DNA from: Candidatus Zipacnadia bacterium
Lineage (GTDB): Bacteria > Armatimonadota > Zipacnadia > Zipacnadales > UBA5352
NCBI GenBank assembly: GCA_029821735.1
Contig: JALGSU010000012.1
Span: 124,001 to 188,000 of the forward strand
DNA length: 64,000 nt
Direction of reading: 5' to 3'
Position numbers and translations under genes: made by a program. Positions 63,007 through 64,000 of the stretch are shown here, in pieces (positions within the stretch are counted from its first letter, which is position 1; each line of letters begins with the position of its first letter). The notes under the pieces were generated by a model. The model saw only the letters and a program-made list of their open reading frames with translations. It was not told where the DNA came from and searched no databases.

Positions 63007-63570
63007 ATGTCCATTCGTGTCTCGGTCGCGCTTACGCTCGCCGCCGCGCTGATCGTCGCCGCTGGCTGTGCACGTCGCGTCGTTGCCCCCGTCACTGACC
63101 CGCCGCCAGAACCCGAAGCGGTTCAGCAGCCAGCCGATGAGTCTTACCTGCCCGTCGCTGATGCCTTCGTCTCGGCGCTCGAGCGGGGAGAGCCGGTCAA
63201 GGCCCACGAGCTGCTGACCGCCAGCGCACGCAACACCATACCCGCCGATGAGTTCGCCTCACAGCTCGCCGACTTCAGCGCTGTCTCCCACAATGAGGTC
63301 GCGCATGTCGGCGCCGAAGATGCCGCCTATGTTCTCGTGAGCTTCGACAGTCCCGAGGCGGTCGCCCCCGAGGCGATCACCATGCCGGGCATGGGCATGC
63401 TGCTCCTGCGCGATGGCGAAGACTGGGCCGTAGCGTTCTTCCTGCCTCAGAGCGAGAATGACATCGGCCTCATAGATCTGCATCTCGCTCCGGCTGAGGA
63501 TGGGGCTTGGACCATAAGCTGGATCGGCGCCAACGATCAGGCGCAGACCTTGACGCTCATCCCCTTCTGA
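63007..63570 (+). CDS. lipoprotein of unknown function
   Basis: A 187-residue lipoprotein with the lipobox VAAGC (Cys21). A proline-rich linker follows. The domain ADAFVSALERGEPVKAHELL, then SQLADFSAVSHNEVAHVG and MLLLRDGEDWAVAFFLP resembles a compact alpha/beta fold such as DUF4878 or SnoaL-like (NTF2) proteins, but I cannot assign it. GGAGGCCCCACC precedes the ATG at 63007. It diverges from the DUF4129 gene across a 71-bp region and ends in a strong hairpin. Confidence 0.72.
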   Translation: MSIRVSVALTLAAALIVAAGCARRVVAPVTDPPPEPEAVQQPADESYLPVADAFVSALERGEPVKAHELLTASARNTIPADEFASQLADFSAVSHNEVAHVGAEDAAYVLVSFDSPEAVAPEAITMPGMGMLLLRDGEDWAVAFFLPQSENDIGLIDLHLAPAEDGAWTISWIGANDQAQTLTLIPF

Positions 63571-63590
63571 GTGCTCCCGTCCACGCACGG

Positions 63591-63622
63591 AACGGCCGGG
63601 GACTGGTTCGTCCCCGGCCGTT
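63591..63622 (+). terminator. hairpin after the lipoprotein gene
   Basis: AACGGCCGGGGAC pairs perfectly with GTCCCCGGCCGTT around TGGTTC, 20 nt after the stop. A short TT and then GCACTG follow. Confidence 0.65.
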
Positions 63623-63640
63623 GCACTGCTCTTGCACCGG

Positions 63641-63786
63641 TCGTGCACACCCGCCCCACCGACTTCCCACATAGTTCTCCCCGCAGTTCCCCACAAGCCC
63701 TCCACAGCCTCTCCACCGACTGTCCGATCCGTATGCACTGCTTCTGCTCCGGTCAGCCAACGGGTTGTGCACAGTTCCCTCCACAA
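63641..63786 (+). other. cluster of DnaA-box-like 9-mers in a convergent spacer
   Basis: Six 9-mers ending in CACA lie on the same strand: TCGTGCACA (63641), CTTCCCACA (63663), TTCCCCACA (63687), CCCTCCACA (63698), TTGTGCACA (63765) and CCCTCCACA (63778). TTGTGCACA fits the relaxed DnaA-box form TTxTNCACA; the others have two or three mismatches. The region is pyrimidine-rich and not AT-rich, so an origin is unlikely. Confidence 0.25.
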
Positions 63787-63789
63787 TGC

Positions 63790-64000
63790 CTACATCGGTG
63801 TGAAGTCCGAGTCCGGGCCGATCTTCACCACAGTTTCCGCCAACAGCTTGCTGGCGTTCTCCAAGTCGGCCAGGCTGATGACCTCCACTGGCGTATGCAT
63901 GTAGCGGTTCGGCACGCTGAGCAGTCCGGCGGCCACTCCAGAGCGGCTCACCTGTATAGCGTTCGCATCCGTACCGGTGGCGCGGGGTGCCGGGTCGATC
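63790..64000 (-). CDS. C-terminal end of an M42 family aminopeptidase (5' end beyond the window)
   Basis: Reading from the right edge on the minus strand, the frame beginning IDPAPRATGTDANAIQVSRS and ending KIGPDSDFTPM then stop matches the end of M42 (glutamyl aminopeptidase / endoglucanase M-like) metallopeptidases. TGTDANAIQ contains a conserved Asp, and LSVPNRYMHTPVEVISLADL contains the last zinc-ligand His (in RYMHTPVE). About 69 residues are visible; the rest lies outside the window. M42 enzymes are cytosolic TET-type aminopeptidases. Confidence 0.85.
   Translation of the reverse strand, partial: IDPAPRATGTDANAIQVSRSGVAAGLLSVPNRYMHTPVEVISLADLENASKLLAETVVKIGPDSDFTPM

Noticed and set aside
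63641-63786. Chromosomal replication origin
   Set aside because: There is no AT-rich unwinding region and no dnaA, dnaN, rpmH or gidA gene nearby; the boxes are mostly weak matches.
1-64000. tRNA, rRNA, CRISPR arrays and insertion sequences
   Set aside because: I looked for T-loop motifs, regularly spaced repeats and transposase-like proteins on both strands and found none that hold up by eye.

Overview
This is 64 kb of a GC-rich bacterial chromosome. Gene content points to a free-living, carbohydrate-degrading bacterium, most likely Armatimonadota or a neighbouring lineage (Planctomycetota, Hydrogenedentota and Verrucomicrobiota are alternatives). The pointers are stacked Gfo/Idh/MocA oxidoreductases, aldo/keto reductases with C-terminal ferredoxin domains, three uroporphyrinogen-decarboxylase-superfamily paralogues, a DUF6785-type membrane protein and very large secreted glycosidase-like proteins. 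No rRNA gene or universal marker is present to settle it. Starts are mostly ATG or GTG with clear GGAGG-type ribosome binding sites. I found no rRNA, tRNA, CRISPR array, insertion sequence or phage gene, and no gene-free stretch over 300 bases.

Layout. 1-1249: tail of a large discoidin-type protein and an acetyltransferase. 1260-2261: two minus-strand proteins sharing an unrecognised N-terminal module. 2428-11214: an eight-gene plus-strand operon (three aldo/keto reductases, two with ferredoxin tails; three Gfo/Idh/MocA dehydrogenases; a sugar-phosphate-isomerase TIM barrel; a UroD-like protein). 11211-16712 (minus): YfhO-like membrane protein, SGNH hydrolase, BNR sialidase-like protein, broken YjbQ and a methionine-rich secreted protein. 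16887-20461 (minus): CHASE2-GAF-PAS histidine kinase, DUF951 and SRPBCC proteins. 20631-23137: frameshifted DUF6785 protein and a CARDB-like secreted protein. 23236-28000 (minus): UroD-like protein, unknown protein, metallo-beta-lactamase-fold hydrolase, class II aldolase, methyltransferase and an orphan HsdS-like half protein; 28146-29066 is a divergent NagB-like gene. 29154-38242 (minus): MoxR/DUF58/TgpA operon that also carries a secreted alpha/beta hydrolase and a DUF4139 protein. 38252-43112: alkyladenine glycosylase, enolase-superfamily enzyme, TIM-barrel-like protein and a third UroD-like protein. 43228-47126 (minus): M48 peptidase, carboxypeptidase-regulatory-domain protein, anti-sigma/FecR-like protein, ECF sigma factor and archease. 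47123-52481 (minus): frameshifted giant glycosidase-like gene. 52643-56430 (plus): unknown secreted protein, CapA-like lipoprotein, parvulin and acetyltransferase. 56446-58568 (minus): a QatB/QatC-like pair. 58716-62935 (minus): a second MoxR/DUF58 operon with DUF4350 and DUF4129. 63007-64000: lipoprotein and the C-terminus of an M42 aminopeptidase.

The most unusual items are the two-gene QatB/QatC-like cassette without the other known Qat genes, the eight-gene redox operon, and six genes broken by small deletions, indels or a 22-bp tandem duplication. The last group may reflect sequencing or assembly error rather than biology.
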